Shown here piece after piece: positions 45,003 through 57,798 of a stretch of 64,000 bases of DNA. Positions within the stretch are counted from its first letter, which is position 1. Every line of letters starts with the position of its first letter. The stretch is from positions 24,560,711 through 24,624,710 of the forward strand of contig OY821741.1 in the NCBI GenBank assembly GCA_963682055.1, written 5' to 3'. The DNA comes from Primula veris (taxonomy: Eukaryota > Streptophyta > Magnoliopsida > Ericales > Primulaceae). Below the pieces are notes generated by a model. That model was not told where the DNA came from and searched no databases. It was given only the letters and a program-made list of their open reading frames with translations. A program made the translations under genes and the position numbers.

Positions 45003-47057
45003 ATAATCGGATTCCGATTACCTTGGTTTCCTGTTGGGTAGGGTAGGCACACATGGGACTGAGGTTAGAGACGTTGACTAGATGGTTAAAGACACTTCAT
45101 AAAAATCTGCAATTTTCAAAATATTGGTCTTGCATTTGGGTGTTTCTGCGCTACATGAATGTGCGTTTAGTTTACTTTTGTTGTTTAAGTGATCTACTTT
45201 GTTTCTTATTTTGTTAATTTGACAGTGCATATATTTATTGTTCTTATGCTGAATTTTTTTTGCTTGTTATAATTGAAAGTTGAATTCGGTTTATGGGTAA
45301 AATATTATTTTATCTAGTGTTGTATTACTCCTGGTGCGATTAAATAGAAATATTGTTTATGTATGTTGTGTGTATTGATTGGATATGGTGGTGGTATTTT
45401 CAAGTGATTATTGTTATGATTTATCGCTAATATGATTACAGTGATTAAGTATGAGTGGTTTGGTTCAAGTGAAGCTGTCTTACATACGAGTACTTTATTA
45501 ATGTTTTTTTAGTGGTTTAAAAACGTCCGAGAAACTTCAGTTAAGTTTCCTTTTGTGCGTTATGGACAATTTAGATTTTCTTGCAGTAAGTTCTATATTT
45601 TGATGTGGAAAGTGGATTGAATAGTTAGTTTATCTTTTTATGTAAAAAGAAAGGAAAAGAACAGTACTATCGTGATAAATATATATCACATGCCTAATAA
45701 TTTTGTATGATTTTTTGTTTTGAGTTAGTTCATGTAATTCATATAAATAAGGGTGTGAAACATTCGAAATAACTTATGACAATAAGTTAGAAACTGTGAT
45801 GCGATGAATTATAGTGATACTAATAATTATTTTGTCATTGGAGTAAGACCAGATGTAAATGAATAGTGGAATTCCTATATCAATCGATGATATGTCTATA
45901 GTGTATGCATTTTGATTCTCGACATGAGTGTTGGATTTTATTGCTTGTTATGGTAAAGTATGTTGAATGAATTGTTATTGGTTTTATGTGCTCGGAAAGC
46001 TATCTAGTAAAAGTAATCGAGTATATATAAAAATATGGTGATCAAGAATACATTATTTTGTATAACATGTGCATGCATATTCACCCACATTTATATCTTT
46101 CAATTTCAACAGGTTTAGCTTTTCTTTTGAAAAATTATTATCAGCTCAGTCGTTCTAGCTTCTATTTTGGTGGAAATTATTGTTCGATTTTCATTTGATT
46201 GTAGAATAGGTGTTATTATATTGGTATTATTTTATTTATAAATAAATAAATTACATAACATTGGTAATGTGTAATTTGATTGCAGTGTTCGTATTTACCC
46301 TTTAAAATAGTGAATCTCATTATTGATTGAGATTGTAGTAGATATTCAGAAGAAATAATTTAATGGTGTAATGTTACTTTAGAAGTGAATAAAATCTTTA
46401 TATTACGTGTTATTAAATGTTATTTGTTTTATTACTTTCGATTTGCTATTCATATGAACAATGTGACTTTATTTGGATGAATTTGTACAATGTTAACGTA
46501 GTGATGTTTGACATGTATCCATCTATGTGTTGATAAGTTTAGCGGGTTATTGTTTAACTTTGTTGTTTTGATATTTGTTGACATTTTTAGGTCGTGAATG
46601 TACAAACCTCAAGAGAGTAAAATTTCATATCTACTTTGAATTAAATTTTGTTTTGTTTTATTTGAATAGTGAAATTCACGTATCCAGTGTTTAAGTAGGA
46701 TGAGTATCTAAAATTCTTTAATTTCTTATATTAGATTTTAGATTACCATTTGAACATGTTGTGGCAAGCTCGGTGCATCTAACATCTCTTTATTCGTGTT
46801 AGGTAATTGTGTGTGATTTTGCGAGTTGGCTTTCATTGTAATACTTAAGTTTTTATATAATGTAAAAATTTAGCTTGATTCAACTTTTCTTACAAGTTTT
46901 CTTAGGTGCTATTAGCCTAACAATAACGTATGGATGTAATGTTAGTCGCTACTTATGGAGTTATTGATTTAGAAATTAATTACGTTGTGCGTGAGTTTGT
47001 GTGGCTGTACGGTTGTTGATTTCAATTTCTTTCTTTTTGCTCCATGAAATTAAGATT
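45003..47057. other. Non-coding interior of the LTR element
   Basis: AT-rich, no gag or pol motif in any frame. Could be the leader of a non-autonomous element or decayed coding sequence. It is broken at 47,058 by the pogo-like element and may continue at 51,003. Confidence 0.45.
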
Positions 47058-47242
47058 TACAGTAAAACCTCTCTATAAGAATACTCCATATAGGAATAAC
47101 TCCCTATAGTAATAAAAAATCCCGGTCCCAAGTCGGGCCATTTCAAAATAGGAATAAACTCTCTATTTTCATATTCCGTAGTTTTTTATGGTCCCAGTTA
47201 GTTATAAATTCACATCCTTATAGGAATAAAATACATTTCATT

Positions 47243-47289
<47 letters not shown>

Positions 47290-47910
47290 AGTTACAATAA
47301 ATTTATGATGATGTAAAATACTTATGTAAGGTTGTTTGCGATGATGGCTTAATTTTTTGTGTTGCTACCACATCTTTTAACTTGCACATTCATACTAGCT
47401 CGTCGACATGGATACCATCTTGTTGAAGCCAAAACATTTCTAACTTGTCAAGCATTTTAAAAGCTTCTTGACATGAAATCTTTTGTATTTCTATACTATC
47501 ATCCTCCGGGTTATCTTCTTCTGCATCTTGCCTAATTCCAGCAACGATTTCTTCATCGGTTAAAGTATGCACAACTTGTTGTTCATTTGGATGATTGAGA
47601 AAAATATCCATGTCCATTTGGTCATTATAGTGAATGTCACGGCCCAAAATCCGAAAAACGGATATCAAGGCGTGACCTTTTGAACAAAAGGAAAAAGAAC
47701 CTGTTGGTACAAAATTTAACTTTTAAAAGAAAATAACTTGCGAGCTAAAAGAACAATTAAACGAATAAATAAAAATGTTTGCCAAACGCGGCTACAAGAT
47801 GAGATGGTTTTAACAAAGTTATATAAAAAGAAAACAAACGAATGTAATTTGCCCGTAGGCTACAACCTCAAAAATAATCTAAGTAAAAGAAAACGATTCC
47901 AAGAAGCACC

Positions 47911-49092
47911 TGTTGGTCCGTAGGTGTCTAAACCTTAGAGGGGGGTGAATAAGGTTTTGGTACGTTTTTCGCGGAATAAAAACTATAGGTTATTAATAAG
48001 CTAATTAGTGGATTGTAAGACTTAAACACTTCGTTAACACGTAATTTCTAATTTAATCTACACAAACAATAAATAAAAGCGATAGATAAATGCGAAATGT
48101 AAAAGTTAAGGGAAAAAAAATAACGCAAGATTTATAGAGGTTCGGCAAAACATGCATACGTCCTCTCCTCGGTATTTTCACTACCGACTGTTTCACTAAA
48201 AAAATTTCGTTCCAAGGTTACACCTTAACGAGCTTAATCAACCGATTACGCTCCCCCTCACTTTATGAGTATCCCGAATAAATGACCTAGAGCTTTTAAG
48301 CTACACTTGCTTAAAAGCCTCTACCCAATCACTCGCCCACAAATGAGTTTATAAAATACTCTTTTACAAGATTGATTTTGAATAGATCACTCACTAAATA
48401 ATATCTCGATGTTTAGAAAATTATAATAATAATACACTCGAGAATTTTTGATTACAAGTGAGAAATAAGTAGTATAAACTTGAAGAATTTCTTTGTAGTA
48501 ATTGTTTTAGAATGTTAAGGATTAGATCTATCTTCTACAAAGGATTTATGGCTTATAAGTAGAGGCAAAAAGGTCCATCATTTAATTCATGACCGTTGCT
48601 GGTTGTTGAGTGAATTAAATGTTGGTTATTCAGTAGTTCGCCCAATTTTCAGGAAAAGCTTAAAAGCTGGAATTTGAAATTCTACAGAAACGATCGTTCG
48701 TTTCTGTAAAAAGATCGGTCGTTTTTCATCTGTGTTCTCTGGAAGAATTCCAACTTAAAACGATCGGTCGTTGTATCCTGGCGATCGGTCGTTTTCACAA
48801 TGTACTCTCTGGAAGAAATCAGTCCATTTATGATCGATCGTTTTGCTTGTGATCAGTCGTTTTTTGTTCTTGGAATGTTTCGGTTTTCTCGACAAACTTC
48901 GAAACCCCGTAACTAATTCGTTTTAAATCCGATTGAGGTTCCGCTTGAACAATTGGCTTCGTAATTACGCATTCTATCATTTTGAACCTTTAACACACTC
49001 GATAAATGATTAGTATGCAAAACGAGATTTTATCATGTTTTACAAATATTGTTATCATCAAAATAATTGATTAGAAGAATCAACGTTCAACA
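47911..49092. mobile_element. Nested solo LTR (possibly copia-type), target duplication GCACC
   Basis: Starts TGTTGGTCCGTAGGTGTCTA and ends ATCAACGTTCAACA; GCACC on both sides (47,906-47,910; 49,093-49,097). 1,182 bp. Inside, 48,680-48,865 holds several CGATCGGTCGTTTT-type motifs. TGTTG...CAACA ends suggest Ty1/copia, but there is no coding region to prove it. Confidence 0.8.
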
Positions 49093-49344
49093 GCACCGAA
49101 CCCATGCGATACCTTGCTAATGCTCCTATCCAAACGCCTCAACCTAAGTTGTACCTGAAAGACAAAACTGTAACGGTGAGTCCCACGCACATACATAGAC
49201 GGGACGGCACCACAGAAGATATCGTCACTCCATCCCATAATGCAAGAACTCACAAACAACAACTATGATAACAACGAATAAAAAGAAATATAATAACATC
49301 ATACAACGAAATAAATTAAGTAACTCCAACACACATCTATAACA

Positions 49345-49720
49345 AACATGGACCTCTCACGCCACTCGCCCCAGTCCGTAAGACGAGTCATTCCCTATAC
49401 CCCTCGGCTCGTCTTATGTCCCCGGTATAGGAAGAGATATAGACCATTTCCAACATATAAAATAACACACATGGACCTCTCATGCCACCTACCCCAGTCC
49501 GTAAGGTAGGTCATTCCCTATACCCCTTTGCTCGCCTTATGCCCCCGGTATAGGAAGAGACATAGACCATTGCCAACAAATAAATATTTAAAGTGCGCAC
49601 TTGGACCTCTTCACGCCACTCGCCCCAGTCTGTAAGACGAGTCATTCCCTATACCACTCGGCTCGTCTTATGTCCCCGGTATAGGAAGAGACATAGACCA
49701 TTGCCAATAAATAAATCACA
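49345..49720. repeat. Three tandem copies of about 125 bp inside the outer solo LTR
   Basis: Units start near 49,347, 49,470 and 49,600 with (C/T)TGGACCTCT and contain CCAGTC(C/T)GTAAG, TCATTCCCTATACC and CCCCGGTATAGGAAGAGA. In the first and third, TAAGACGAG and CTCGTCTTA form a perfect 9-bp stem with a loop of about 20 bases. Confidence 0.85.
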
Positions 49721-51002
49721 AGGCCTCGGCCAATAATATTAAACCATTCAATTATCATATTCTCAACAAAATCACATTCTCAAATACTAGCATTCCCAAA
49801 CTTCATTTTAACGCAATAAAGCATAGGTGCTAGATTCACAACTAACCAAACAACTCCAACAACATAAAATCTCATTTAGGTATTTTAACAAACACCTTGT
49901 ATGCGTAAACTATAACTCATCTTTATTCAACAATAATTTACCTAATTTCATTAACAACTATAATATCACATAATCAACTCATAAAAATACGCAAACCCAT
50001 CCATATTCTCATTAATTGGAAATTAATATGTCTAAATTCTCAACTTCTCCAATTCAAATAAGTGAATTAAAAGTGCAACAAATAAAACCCAATTAACAAT
50101 TTAAGAACATAATTGAGATAAAAGGAAAAACCCCCAAATTTAAAATAAACGCAAGACATAACCCTAACATACACACTCGTCTAGTCGCAATGGATAACCC
50201 CCGTTACCTTAGTTCGTAGAGGAGATGCTTCCGGTAAAAACCCGCCAAAGTGGTTTCTTCTTTTTCTTCCTAAGATTTGGAATCTCTCTTTTCTCTCTTT
50301 GTTTTTGGTTTTGTTAGGTTTACTGTTTTAAAAAGTGGGGTGAAAATAGCTTTAGCAAACTGTTTTGAGAGAGTTTGGGGAAGCGAACTATTTGGTCCCC
50401 AAAGTTCTAAAAGTTAACTAAAAATCAAAACTATTATTTTACTGCTCAAAAATAACAAATGTTTAGAAACAAAACTATTGGGTTATTTTTATTTATAAAA
50501 TTAGTAACAGGTTTTTAAAGTAAAGTTTTTCGGAAGAGTTTCGGTTTTCGGCTAAAAATTGTATAAAACATTTTTGGATTAATTAAATCATAAATAAAAC
50601 CATTTATAAAAATCCGGGATGTTACAGTGAAGTTGTGTGATTTGATTACTCAATTGTGTAGCTACTCTTTGATTCTTTTCATCCATTTCATTTGTAGCTT
50701 GTATTTCAATGATATCAGAAGTACGAATTTTACAATGTTTAAAGCAATTCTCAATTGTGCGTGGCTTCACATCTATTGTCCATGAAGCAATTTTCTACAT
50801 GCATGTATTTATTTAACTAAACTTTTGATTGATTCATTTATTTGTTTTAATTTATAATGAACCATGTATATGTAACTAATATTATGTAAATATATATATT
50901 TTTTATTTTTTTAATATGTAAACTCTATATAGGAATAACCTCTCTATAGTAATATTTTTTCATGATCCCCACAATTTGACTGTATAGAGGTTTTTTACTG
51001 TA

Positions 51003-52442
51003 GTTGTTGGTGCTAGATAATTGTTGTATTTTAAAATTTATTTATGAGTTAGTACCTAATGTCGTTTCAAATGGACTTATCAGACAATTGTGTTTGCACT
51101 AATATCTTTATATGGTTAAGTATTTGATCATGCATCATGATGAGTGGGATTGTTATTGTGTGTATTAGTGTAATTTTCTGTTTAATATCTTATTATTATT
51201 CTTAAAAAAATGGAACCTTTGTGGAGATTATGATAAATTTTAGGATAACATACGTTTTGCTTTATGTCAAATTTGTAGTTCTGTTATTTTAGCGATTTCT
51301 ACTTTTCTGTTTTACCTGTAGTATAGAGTGCAATTTACTGTGTTTTGTTCACGTGTTAATTTCTTATCATAATGGCATGGTTGAATTTCTTATGTGTTCG
51401 TTTACCATTCTCCTAGTTATGTCTGTTTTGTACTTGTCAATAATTATTTAAAGGGTGTTGGTTTTGATAGTAGTGTTAGTGGCGAGACATGATGAAAATG
51501 CATATATTTATATAAGATATAATATTTATACTATATACTATACTATCCATGTGAGTGTGTGAAAAAAAGAAAAAAAAACATTTGAAGGTTAGTAAAGCCT
51601 GACTAATTTTCAGATGGGATGTAATGGTTTTGATATTAACGGATTCTTGATGGATCAATTTGCTACCGGTCTTCTTGAGTAAGTTATATCGCTTACTTGA
51701 AATTTTATATCGATGTACAAACGAAGTATTGATTATCTACCGATTTTCGTAAGTGTGTTGATATAGTTTTATCTTACGTTATTATTATTACTATCTATGT
51801 TACTTTGGATATATAAAAAAAAAAGTAGCCAGGATTCGAAAAGAAAAACTTCGAAAAGAAAATGGTTTTTCGTTACAACAATGTTCCTAGTAATTTTCTT
51901 CAAGTTTTGTGACAATATTTATTATTATTGTTATTTTTTTTTTGGATGTGTTATACTGACAAATGCAAGGTGATACACGTATAAACGTCTACATAAACAA
52001 TTAGTTTATTACTTTTAATGTGAGGTTTTACTGTGTAATGTATTATGATATTGGTGTGGCAAATAACGTGGTTGGAGATCACTTTCTATTTGAGACAAAA
52101 ATATAAACTTAGTTACTGTTAATATTATTATATTTTTGCTGCTATTAATGAACTATCAGATTTACGTATTTACTCTTAACCTTCCAAGATTTAAGTGTAT
52201 CATACCGTTGATTTGCTTGAGTGGTACTAGTAAGGAGATTTGATCTTTGAAAGTTACATATCATGTATGCTAAATTACTTGTTCGTCAGATTGTATTGTT
52301 TTCATTTAAGTGTATGATGTTGATCATAGATCTTCCTGATTTGCTTGATTATTCAATAAGTACATCAAATGGTTTGAATGGATTGGCGTGTATTTCACAT
52401 AAATTTTCACCAAGTACTGAAGACATGAAAAATGAATGCGAT
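51003..52442. other. Non-coding AT-rich stretch
   Basis: No ORF above 62 codons and no recognised motif. Probably the continuation of the LTR-element interior (45,003-47,057) beyond the pogo-like insertion, as composition is alike; not proven. Confidence 0.4.
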
Positions 52443-53785
52443 GCAAAATAAATTTTATTTATCAATTAATTTGCGGGTACAATCTCTGATAATTTCTAAA
52501 ATAAAATATAGAAATAAAATTCCTTTGATTCTCCTCTTCGAACAATTTGTTATGGCTCGAAATGTTGTTGTAGACTCTTTGATGAATTTTGCTGACTTTG
52601 CTGAAGTTGAGTAAAATTCTTTGGCTCTGATGAAGAACTTTGCAGTTTTGTTGATTTCATTGATGATCTTGACGTTCTTTGGATTTGGTGAAAAACTTGG
52701 AGATTTTGATCTAGAGAAACGTGTTTTTGCCTTTGTGTAGTCGTTCCTCAAGATCGAATGCCGATTTGTTGTAGATTTCTTAGGTGGAGATCTTCAGACT
52801 TGTTGAAGAACTTTGAAGACTTTGATTTGCAGAAACGTCTTGCTTATTATTTGTAGTCGTTCCTGAATATCGAATGCCGGTTTGCTGTAGAAGTTCTTCA
52901 GATTTAGTGAAGAATTTTGAAAACTTTGATTTGCAGAAACGTCTTGCTTATTTTGCTTGTAGTCGTTCCTGAAGATCGAATGCCGATTTGTTGTAGAAGT
53001 TCTTCAGATTTGGTGAAGAAGTTTGAAGACTTTGATATGCAGAAATGTCTTGCTTATTGCTTGTAGTTTTTCCTGAATATCGAATAGCGGTTTGTTGTAG
53101 AAGTTCTTCAGATTTGGTGTAGAGCTTGAAGATTTTGATCCGTAGAAACGCCTTGTCTGCTACTTTTATACGTTCTTGAAGATCGAATGTCAAATTTATT
53201 GCAGATTTATTGCAGACTTTGAAGGCATTCGTTGAGGTCGGAGTGTGCAGAGCTTCCCCTAGGAGTTGATCCCCTGACGTTTGTGGAGGAGCGGAGCTGA
53301 TTCCCTGGCGGCCGTGGAGGAGTGGAGCTGATTTCCTGGCGTCTGTGGAGGAGCTTCTCTCTCTAGTCTTCAAGACTTTTTTTTGATTGTTTTTTAATTA
53401 TGGCACCCCCACCCTTCTATTTATAGCTTTTGGGGTGTGCTTTTAATTACAAGGGCACCTCCCTAAGTTTCGGCCCATTATCATATAGGACCAACATTTG
53501 TCATTTGATTTAAATTTAGTATTTGTGTTTTGAAATTTTTTTAATGAGTTCTATAATTTTAAGAAACTCTTTGTTTGCTCCATACTAAATGAGTTTTAGC
53601 AAAATAAATACTTTTATTTTTATTTACTATCTTAATTTTATGTGATAATAAATTATAATTTTTTATTTATTTTTAAATTACTAATAACTTCTTTTCTATT
53701 TAAATTTAGAGATTAGTAGTCAATTTAATTTTGTTTAAAAGACATGTGGCGTATTTTTAATGACCGTAAATTTTACGTGTCAACA
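52443..53785 (-). repeat. 3' LTR of the minus-strand Ogre-like Tat element
   Basis: On the minus strand it begins TGTTGACACGTAAAATTTAC right after a polypurine tract, with a TATA box at 53,413-53,428 (CTATAAATAGAAGG). The other end is placed at TGCAAAATAAATT (about 52,443) from the TG/CA rule only, so it is approximate. Five repeats of about 104 bp fill 52,640-53,200 downstream of the TATA box. Confidence 0.65.
52640..53200 (-). repeat. Five tandem copies of about 104 bp in the LTR
   Basis: The phrase TCGTTCCTGAAGATCGAATGC or close variants recurs at 52,741, 52,858, 52,963, 53,067 and 53,170, with GAAGTTCTTCAGATTTGG and TTTGCAGAAACGTCTTGC in each. The open frame 52,948-53,373 across it is probably not a gene. 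Confidence 0.85.
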
Positions 53786-53802
53786 AATGCCCCCTCGAGA
53801 CT
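53786..53802 (-). other. Polypurine tract of the Ogre-like element
   Basis: Minus strand AAGTCTCGAGGGGGCATT immediately before the LTR start TGTTGACAC. Confidence 0.6.
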
Positions 53803-54541
53803 TGTTTAGTTGCATTATTTTTTTTTGTAAAATGAACGAGTCTCGAGTTTTTTTATTATTTATTTTTGATAGGAGTTTTTTTTTTATTAATCTTTTTTTT
53901 TTCGAAAAATAATTTGCAGTTTTTTTTTTAGAGTAAAGAAAAAAAATTGTTTGTGTTTTTAATAGAAAAACCTTGTATATTTATGTGACAAGATTTTTTT
54001 ATTTGATGTGAACTTTGGGTTCTAGAAGCAGAGTTATTTTTTTTTCCCTTGGATAGAATAAATATAATATTAACTTTGAACCGTATCATACTAGGTTTAT
54101 TCATAAACTTTTTAGTTTTACTTTCAATTTGAAAAGAGTTCAAAGTAAAATCCCACTCACATATCCAACAAGATTCAGATTGATTTTTTTTTTAATAAGA
54201 TAAAAAAAATCACTTGGCCACGTAATTCATTTGTAACAGGACTTTCATGTTAGAATATGACTATTTTAAATGAAACACCATTACGTCTTATATCTTGGAA
54301 GAGTTTTTATCCTATACAAATTATAATTTTTAGAGTCCATGTCAATTTATGAAACGTTTACGATTTTTATAAATAGGAGCTTTACCCTTATTTATTTTCA
54401 TAATATTTTGAAGATCCCCATCATACTTTCTCTTTCTTTTTAACGTTGGAGTCAAACAAAAGTGAAGTATTGAATTTTTTTTTTATTACTTTTCAAGTTA
54501 AATATTTGAGCTTACTTTTTTTTTTTTTGTATTGTATATTA
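53803..54541. other. Ogre-like element 3' region, non-coding
   Basis: T-rich with many runs of 6-9 T; no ORF of note. It ends at the TA target of the pogo-like insertion. Confidence 0.5.
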
Positions 54542-54726
54542 CAGTTAAACCTCGATAAATGAATGTCCGATAAACGAATAACCTCGCCAAATGAATAATT
54601 TTCTCCGGTCCCGACTTGGGCAAATGAGCTAAATGAATAACCTCGCTAAATGCATTAACGAATAATTTTTTTTGAATCCTTAAAGACCCCATGTAAATAT
54701 AAATGAATAATCATTAAAATTCATAA

Positions 54727-54773
<47 letters not shown>

Positions 54774-56786
54774 CCTAAAAACAAAAATATTTCTTCCAAT
54801 CAACAATGTTCATACAAGAAGTCATTTCTTCACAAAAAAAACGTCTAAAGTTGTTTGTTTTTTCCTTCCACCAAAATGCATCACATCTGCGACTTTTTCT
54901 AGTGCAAACACAACTTCTGGAATATTCTGCTCATGCTGTAGCAAATAGTTTCGTAGGGTGATTACTGCTTGAAAGGCTTCTTTTGATGACACATTTGGTG
55001 TGACGCCACTATCATCTGGTTCTGGATTATTCTCATCATTTAGTACGGAGTCGATAATTTCTTCGTCTGTAGGCAATTCCATAACTGCATTATTCTCGTT
55101 AGGATAGTTCAAAAGATGTTCGACGTCCATCACATTTCTGTAGCGTAAATTAGAAATGACATTCGTTAATCCTTGGATATCTTCTTCTAGTTGATCAACT
55201 TCTTCTTCGGGAACATCAATATCTTCAGACTGTATCTTGCAATGCCGGAAACAATTTGCAATTGTTTTTTCCTTTACATCAAATCTCCAAGCCATGGTAG
55301 CAAAATTAATAGCATCCAAAATGTTAATCTTTTCAAGATTTGATGAGTCAACTTCAAGGCTCTGTAAGATGCTAGAATAATAACGACGTCGATAATGAAG
55401 TTTGAATGCCCGAATAATCCCAGCATCACATGGTTGAATTTTAGACGTTGTGTTAGGGGGCAAGAAAAATAACTCTACATTATTCAACCCTTCAACAACC
55501 TTTGGATGAGCTGGGCAATTATCTACTAACAAGAGAACCTTTCTGTCATTCATTCTCTTATCAAACCAATGGCAAAATTCTTGAAAAAGCAAACCAGTCA
55601 TCCAAGCTTTCTTGTTGAACCGATACTCGCAACTAAGATTGTTCATGTTCACATTTTTAAAGCATCTAGGTTTTGCATACTTACCAATAACCCAAAGGGG
55701 TACTTTGTCGGATCCATCACCATTACAGCAAACCGCAACAGTGATTCTCTCCTTGTCTTTCTTTCGTCCTTCAAGCTGCTTTGTGGCAAGTGAATGGTCA
55801 GCTTCTAACCGATAAAATAATCCAGTTTCATCCATATTGTAAATATCTTTCAACTGAAATTGGTCTAATTTTGACCGTATTCCAGGTAAAGCATTTTCAA
55901 TGTCCTCCATGTTTACGGAACCGCTTTCACCGAATCCTCGGTAGGACTTGATTGAATATCTTGCCTTGAAACATTCTAACCATCCACTCGAAAAGCTGAA
56001 TTCTTGATTTGTTTCACCATACATTTTTTGAAAAAACTCTTTTGCTTTGCTTTAGATCATTTCTCCTGACATATTCACTTTTTCTTGTCTTTGAAGAATC
56101 CATTCATATAAAACTTTCTCTAAATCGGGGTACTTAGCTGACTTGTGCCTCTTAGCATCGCTATTTTTCATCTCCTCTAACAAATACACTGCTGATCTTT
56201 TGAGTGTATTTGATATTGTAGTTTGGCTGGTATCCAAATCAAACTTTTCCTTCACCCATGCTTGCATATCCTTTTGCGTAAGACTTGGTTGTTCTTTCTT
56301 ATGCTCACATATGGCCCTCCTTATCTGGTCGGTCAAAGTTGATTTTGTTGTTGGTTTTGACTGGTGATCGGAAGCCATCAGACTGAATATTAAGAAAGAT
56401 TAGAATGAATTATTTAACAAACCAAGACTCTAGAAAAATATATATATTAGTTTGTAGGTAGGTTATGTACATTGTCTTAGTCTCTAAGTATTCCATACAT
56501 AGAATATTATTATTAGTACATGTTGCATGTATTTAGACTCTAAGTATTCCATACATAGAATCTTATAAGTACATGATGCATGTACATAGTCTATATACGT
56601 ATTTGTACATTAGATGTAAAATAAATAATCATACGAAAAAATAAAAATGTAAAAATACTATCTAAATGAATAAAAATTCATTTATCGATAAATGAATAAT
56701 ATATTCATTTATCGATAAGTAAATAAACTCACTAAACGAATATTTTTTGCTGGTCCCAAGAGCATTCATTTATCGAGGTTTAACTG
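54542..56786 (-). mobile_element. Nearly intact pogo-like (Lemi1-type) DNA transposon, 2,245 bp
   Basis: Perfect terminal inverted repeats of 24 bp beginning CAGTTAAACCTCGATAAATG at both ends, flanked by TA (54,540-54,541; 56,787-56,788). Subterminal phrases (C/T)AAATGAATAA and GATAA(A/G)(T/C)(G/A)AAT repeat near both ends. A (TA)n tract lies at about 54,729-54,768. It contains one transposase gene on the minus strand and sits in the 3' region of the Ogre-like element. Confidence 0.95.
54822..56378 (-). pseudogene. Pogo-like transposase, one in-frame stop
   Basis: A 519-codon frame from ATG at 56,378 to the stop at 54,822, broken only by TAA at 56,052-56,054; both parts are in the same frame. 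The N-terminal part (108 codons) has a CENP-B/Psq-like helix-turn-helix (LTDQIRRAICEHKKE...LTQKDMQAW) and the start of a second one. The C-terminal part has the DDE_1 domain with catalytic Asp in YNMDETGL, LLLVDNCPAHP and IQPCDAGIIRAF (residues 65, 168 and 200 counted from the Met at 56,024), then an acidic tail and a basic end (GGRKKQTTLDVFF). It would cut and paste the element at TA sites in the nucleus. The stop probably inactivates it. Length suits the pogo family. Confidence 0.92.
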
Positions 56787-56788
56787 TA

Positions 56789-57798
56789 GCTCAACTTTTG
56801 GTTTTATCATTGTAATATAAACGTGACACCATCTTGTATCAACACATCCAGGATTTTTGGTTCAATTTTTTTTTTAAGTAATTTGAAACTTCCTTTACTC
56901 TCCTGCATGTTTTTTTTTTCCTTTTTAAAATTTTGCTGCACATATTTTTACGTGCTTCTCTATCCTATTGATGTGAAAATTAATTAAGTTTAAACATTAT
57001 GAACACCATCAGATATTAACACAAAGTTGGCTTTTCTTTAAAGACGTACCTTGCCTTTTCTTTAACAGTGATTTGGAAATTCTTTAAAGACGTACCTTGC
57101 CTTTTCTTTTAGTGTCTAAAACTATTTTTTTTTTACATTTAATTAATTATCGTGGATGGATAAACACATAGTAATAAAAAATAAAGTAACTGATTTGATA
57201 TATACTATGTTTGTTTGTTCTCGTTTTTATTTTTTTTTAATATTTTTTTTAGACATTGGATGTGCACTACAGTCACTTTTTTTTTTGCAGCTCCTCTAGA
57301 TCCCGACCTATTCACAGACTTGACAACGGACACCACAAAATAGATGAGGCTGAGCAACCTTGGAACGGTGTAGTTTGACGATGGTACCATGTTTTTCACA
57401 TGCCACATGTGGTGCTTGGCGAAAGAAGAGTTATTTGGATTCAGCTATTTCGACTCTCGTCGTCAACCTTGTAGCAGTATATTTCACGAAGTCATCATCA
57501 TCGTGGCTAGTAATCTTCAATGTCTTGACGCTGGATGACCCATTGTTTGATGGAGACGGACCAAGGTTCAGGCAGGAAACGCGCTCGTCATTTACATGAT
57601 TGAGGTTATTTCACTGCTATCAAATTTGTGGGGGATTCCAAATCGACGTGAGCACGTAGCGAACAAATGGAGCTTCATCGTAGCGGGTCCTTACCTTTAC
57701 TTGTTGAAATATTTCTTTTGGCAGAGTTTTCATTCGTCATGGTGAAATTCGAGTTGAGGCAAATTGGCGAGGTGCAACAGTTGATCATCAGAGACGGC
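56789..57798. other. Ogre-like element 3' region after the pogo-like insertion
   Basis: AT-rich, then more mixed from 57,280. A 40-bp phrase with GACGTACCTTGCCTTTTCTTT occurs twice (57,040 and 57,085). Open frames of about 75-80 codons at 57,360 and 57,667 have no recognisable product. Confidence 0.5.

Larger units (their letters stand above)
47635..50626 (-). mobile_element. Solo LTR (Ty3/gypsy-type), itself interrupted, target duplication GTGAA
   Basis: On the minus strand it starts TGTAACATCCCGGATTTTTA and ends CGGATTTTGGGCCGTGACA; GTGAA flanks both sides (47,630-47,634; 50,627-50,631). The ends resemble those of the LTR at 42,078. It is 2,992 bp including a 1,187-bp nested insertion, so about 1.8 kb originally. 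No gag or pol is present. Confidence 0.85.
47390..50785 (-). pseudogene. Pogo-like transposase, C-terminal fragment split by solo LTR
   Basis: Minus strand: 50,627 to about 50,785 encodes VKPRTIENCFKHCKI and following residues; 47,390-47,634 encodes MDMDIFLNHPNEQQVV through an acidic segment to DGIHVDELV and a stop. Both align with the last third of the transposase at 54,822-56,024 (VKEKTIANCFRHCKI; DVEHLLNYPNENNAV). The catalytic DDE region and DNA-binding domains are absent. The GTGAA duplication sits between the two halves. A CATGTAG acceptor at about 50,785 suggests an intron in the parent gene. Confidence 0.85.
47060..51000 (-). mobile_element. Pogo-like (Tc1/mariner) DNA transposon remnant with nested insertions
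   Basis: Left end CAGTAAAACCTCTCTATAAG; right end, reversed, CAGTAAAAAACCTCTATACA. TA flanks both (47,058-47,059; 51,001-51,002). Ends of this form belong to the plant pogo/Lemi1-Emigrant group. A (TA)n tract at about 47,250-47,287 lies 190 bp inside the left end. It contains only the 3' part of a transposase gene, split by a solo LTR. Without nested sequence it is about 0.95 kb, so an internally deleted copy. Confidence 0.88.

Noticed and set aside
52948..53373. 141-codon minus-strand frame
   Set aside because: It runs through the 104-bp LTR repeats and beyond; no similarity between it and any coding domain I know.
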